Positions 37,827-38,289 of a stretch of DNA of 38,289 bases are shown here, one piece after another. The DNA comes from JBMFOH01 sp049969715 [NCBI: bacterium] (GTDB taxonomy: Bacteria > DUMJ01): positions 1-38,289 of the forward strand of contig JBMFOH010000019.1 of the NCBI GenBank assembly GCA_049969715.1, in the 5' to 3' direction. How positions within the stretch are numbered: position 1 is the stretch's first letter; each line of letters opens with the position of its first letter. Position numbers and translations under genes: made by a program. The notes under the pieces are model-generated. The model was given only the letters and a program-made list of their open reading frames with translations, was not told the origin of the DNA and searched no databases.

Positions 37827-38057
37827 CTATCTAAAGCTAGTACCATCTATTATTCCTATCTTTACTCTGCCTACTTTAGGTAACTCTATCTTCCCCTTTC
37901 CTAAACGTATGACGCTTAAAGAGATGGTTTTAAGGATCACTCTTAGAGGTCCTAGCCATATAAAACTAAGGACCCTAGCAATGGTAGAGTTACTAACTGG
38001 GAATAGGAATGGAGCTTCCTCTCCTCTAAAATGAGAAGATATCCTCCAGAGGGGATC
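37827..38057 (-). pseudogene. Possible fragment of a TnpB-like (IS200/IS605) protein
   Basis: An open minus-strand stretch of about 76 codons without an ATG ends at TAG 37829-37827. Its C-terminal half (SVIRLGKGKIELPKVGRVKI) resembles the beta-rich LPKxGxVKI segment of TnpB/OrfB transposon proteins. The N-terminal half is unrecognised. This is a weak call; it could also be non-coding. The surrounding 37781-38062 holds nothing else I can name. Confidence 0.3.
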
Positions 38058-38062
38058 TCACT

Positions 38063-38246
38063 TTAATTGAGTAATTTCTGTTCAATTTCCTTCTTTCTAG
38101 AGCCCCCTCTAACTTGTTTTTCTCTTGCAATTGCATTGGAGGGCTCCTCAAAGACCTCATAGTAGATGAACTTATCTATCTCCGGTATATAAGAGTGAAT
38201 TATTTTTATTTGTCATTATATAGATATACCTATATTCCGCGGGTAT
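38063..38246 (-). pseudogene. GIY-YIG endonuclease domain remnant with internal deletion
   Basis: Reading leftward from 38246: EYRYIYIMTNKNNSLLYTG, the standard N-terminus of small GIY-YIG (COG2827-like) proteins, with ATA where an ATG would be expected (an internal ATG is at 38216). It stops soon after (TAA 38174-38172). In the next frame comes DKFIYYEVFEEPSNAIAREK, then GGSRKKEIEQ and stop at 38065-38063, which is the family's C-terminal block. About 35-40 central residues are deleted and the halves are out of frame. Clear pseudogene. Confidence 0.8.
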
Positions 38247-38248
38247 AG

Positions 38249-38289
38249 TATAATATATTAAAAATTTTCTCTTTTAAAAAGAATGGAGG
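38249..38289 (+). promoter_or_regulatory. -10 and ribosome binding site for a gene beyond the right edge
   Basis: TATAAT at 38249-38254 and GGAGG at the final bases (38285-38289) suggest a rightward gene starting just outside the window. No coding sequence of it is present. Confidence 0.4.

Overview
This is about 38 kb of AT-rich bacterial chromosome (roughly 36-38 % GC by eye) with very tight gene packing. Codon use leans on AGA/AGG and ATA, and GC-rich tRNA stems sit in an AT-rich background; both fit a thermophilic or moderately thermophilic organism (inference). The organism looks diderm, because LptA and LptC of the LPS export pathway are present. Around them is a gene set common in Firmicutes and several deep-branching or candidate phyla: RNase Y, YmdB, SpoVS, YqeG, PdxST, FlaG-FliD-FliS and an argCJBD-carAB cluster. 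I cannot name a phylum from sequence alone; a candidate-phylum diderm is the best description.

Layout. (1) 1-2402: the start of a leftward gene at the left edge, a flavin reductase, then a complete FMN riboswitch with its own promoter and intrinsic terminator directly in front of pdxS-pdxT. (2) 2404-12092, minus strand: a very long co-directional run from a tRNA-Pro promoter: tRNA-Pro(GGG), a COG2509-like FAD dehydrogenase, purA, tRNA-Pro(CGG), yjbQ, recA, rny, ymdB, spoVS, surE, lptC, lptA, yqeG, rpoZ and tRNA-Ser(CGA). Neighbours overlap or are at most about 25 nt apart. rny has no ATG/GTG/TTG start and appears to begin at ATT. (3) 12099-13304, minus: an NAD(P)/FAD oxidoreductase with a dyad around its -10. 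(4) 13429-18877, plus: secreted Ig-like protein, DUF763 protein, macrodomain protein, methylglyoxal synthase, and a Cache-PAS-GGDEF diguanylate cyclase. (5) 18875-21977, plus: a sigma-28-type promoter and flaG-fliD-fliS-fliT-like genes. (6) 22001-23584, minus: a beta-CASP ribonuclease. (7) 23667-36210, plus: arginine/carbamoyl-phosphate operon argG-C-J-B-D-carA-carB-argH plus a second class-III aminotransferase, followed by era to 37094. No argF is present. (8) 37095-38289: a small graveyard with a frameshifted MNT nucleotidyltransferase and HEPN (HepT-like) pair, a deleted GIY-YIG endonuclease, and a possible TnpB-like scrap.

Most notable: an FMN riboswitch controlling vitamin B6 (PLP) synthase genes; RNase Y starting at ATT; an rpoZ stop codon that contains the first nucleotide of tRNA-Ser, so tRNA 5' processing would cut the stop codon; and dyads bracketing the -10 boxes of two leftward promoters.
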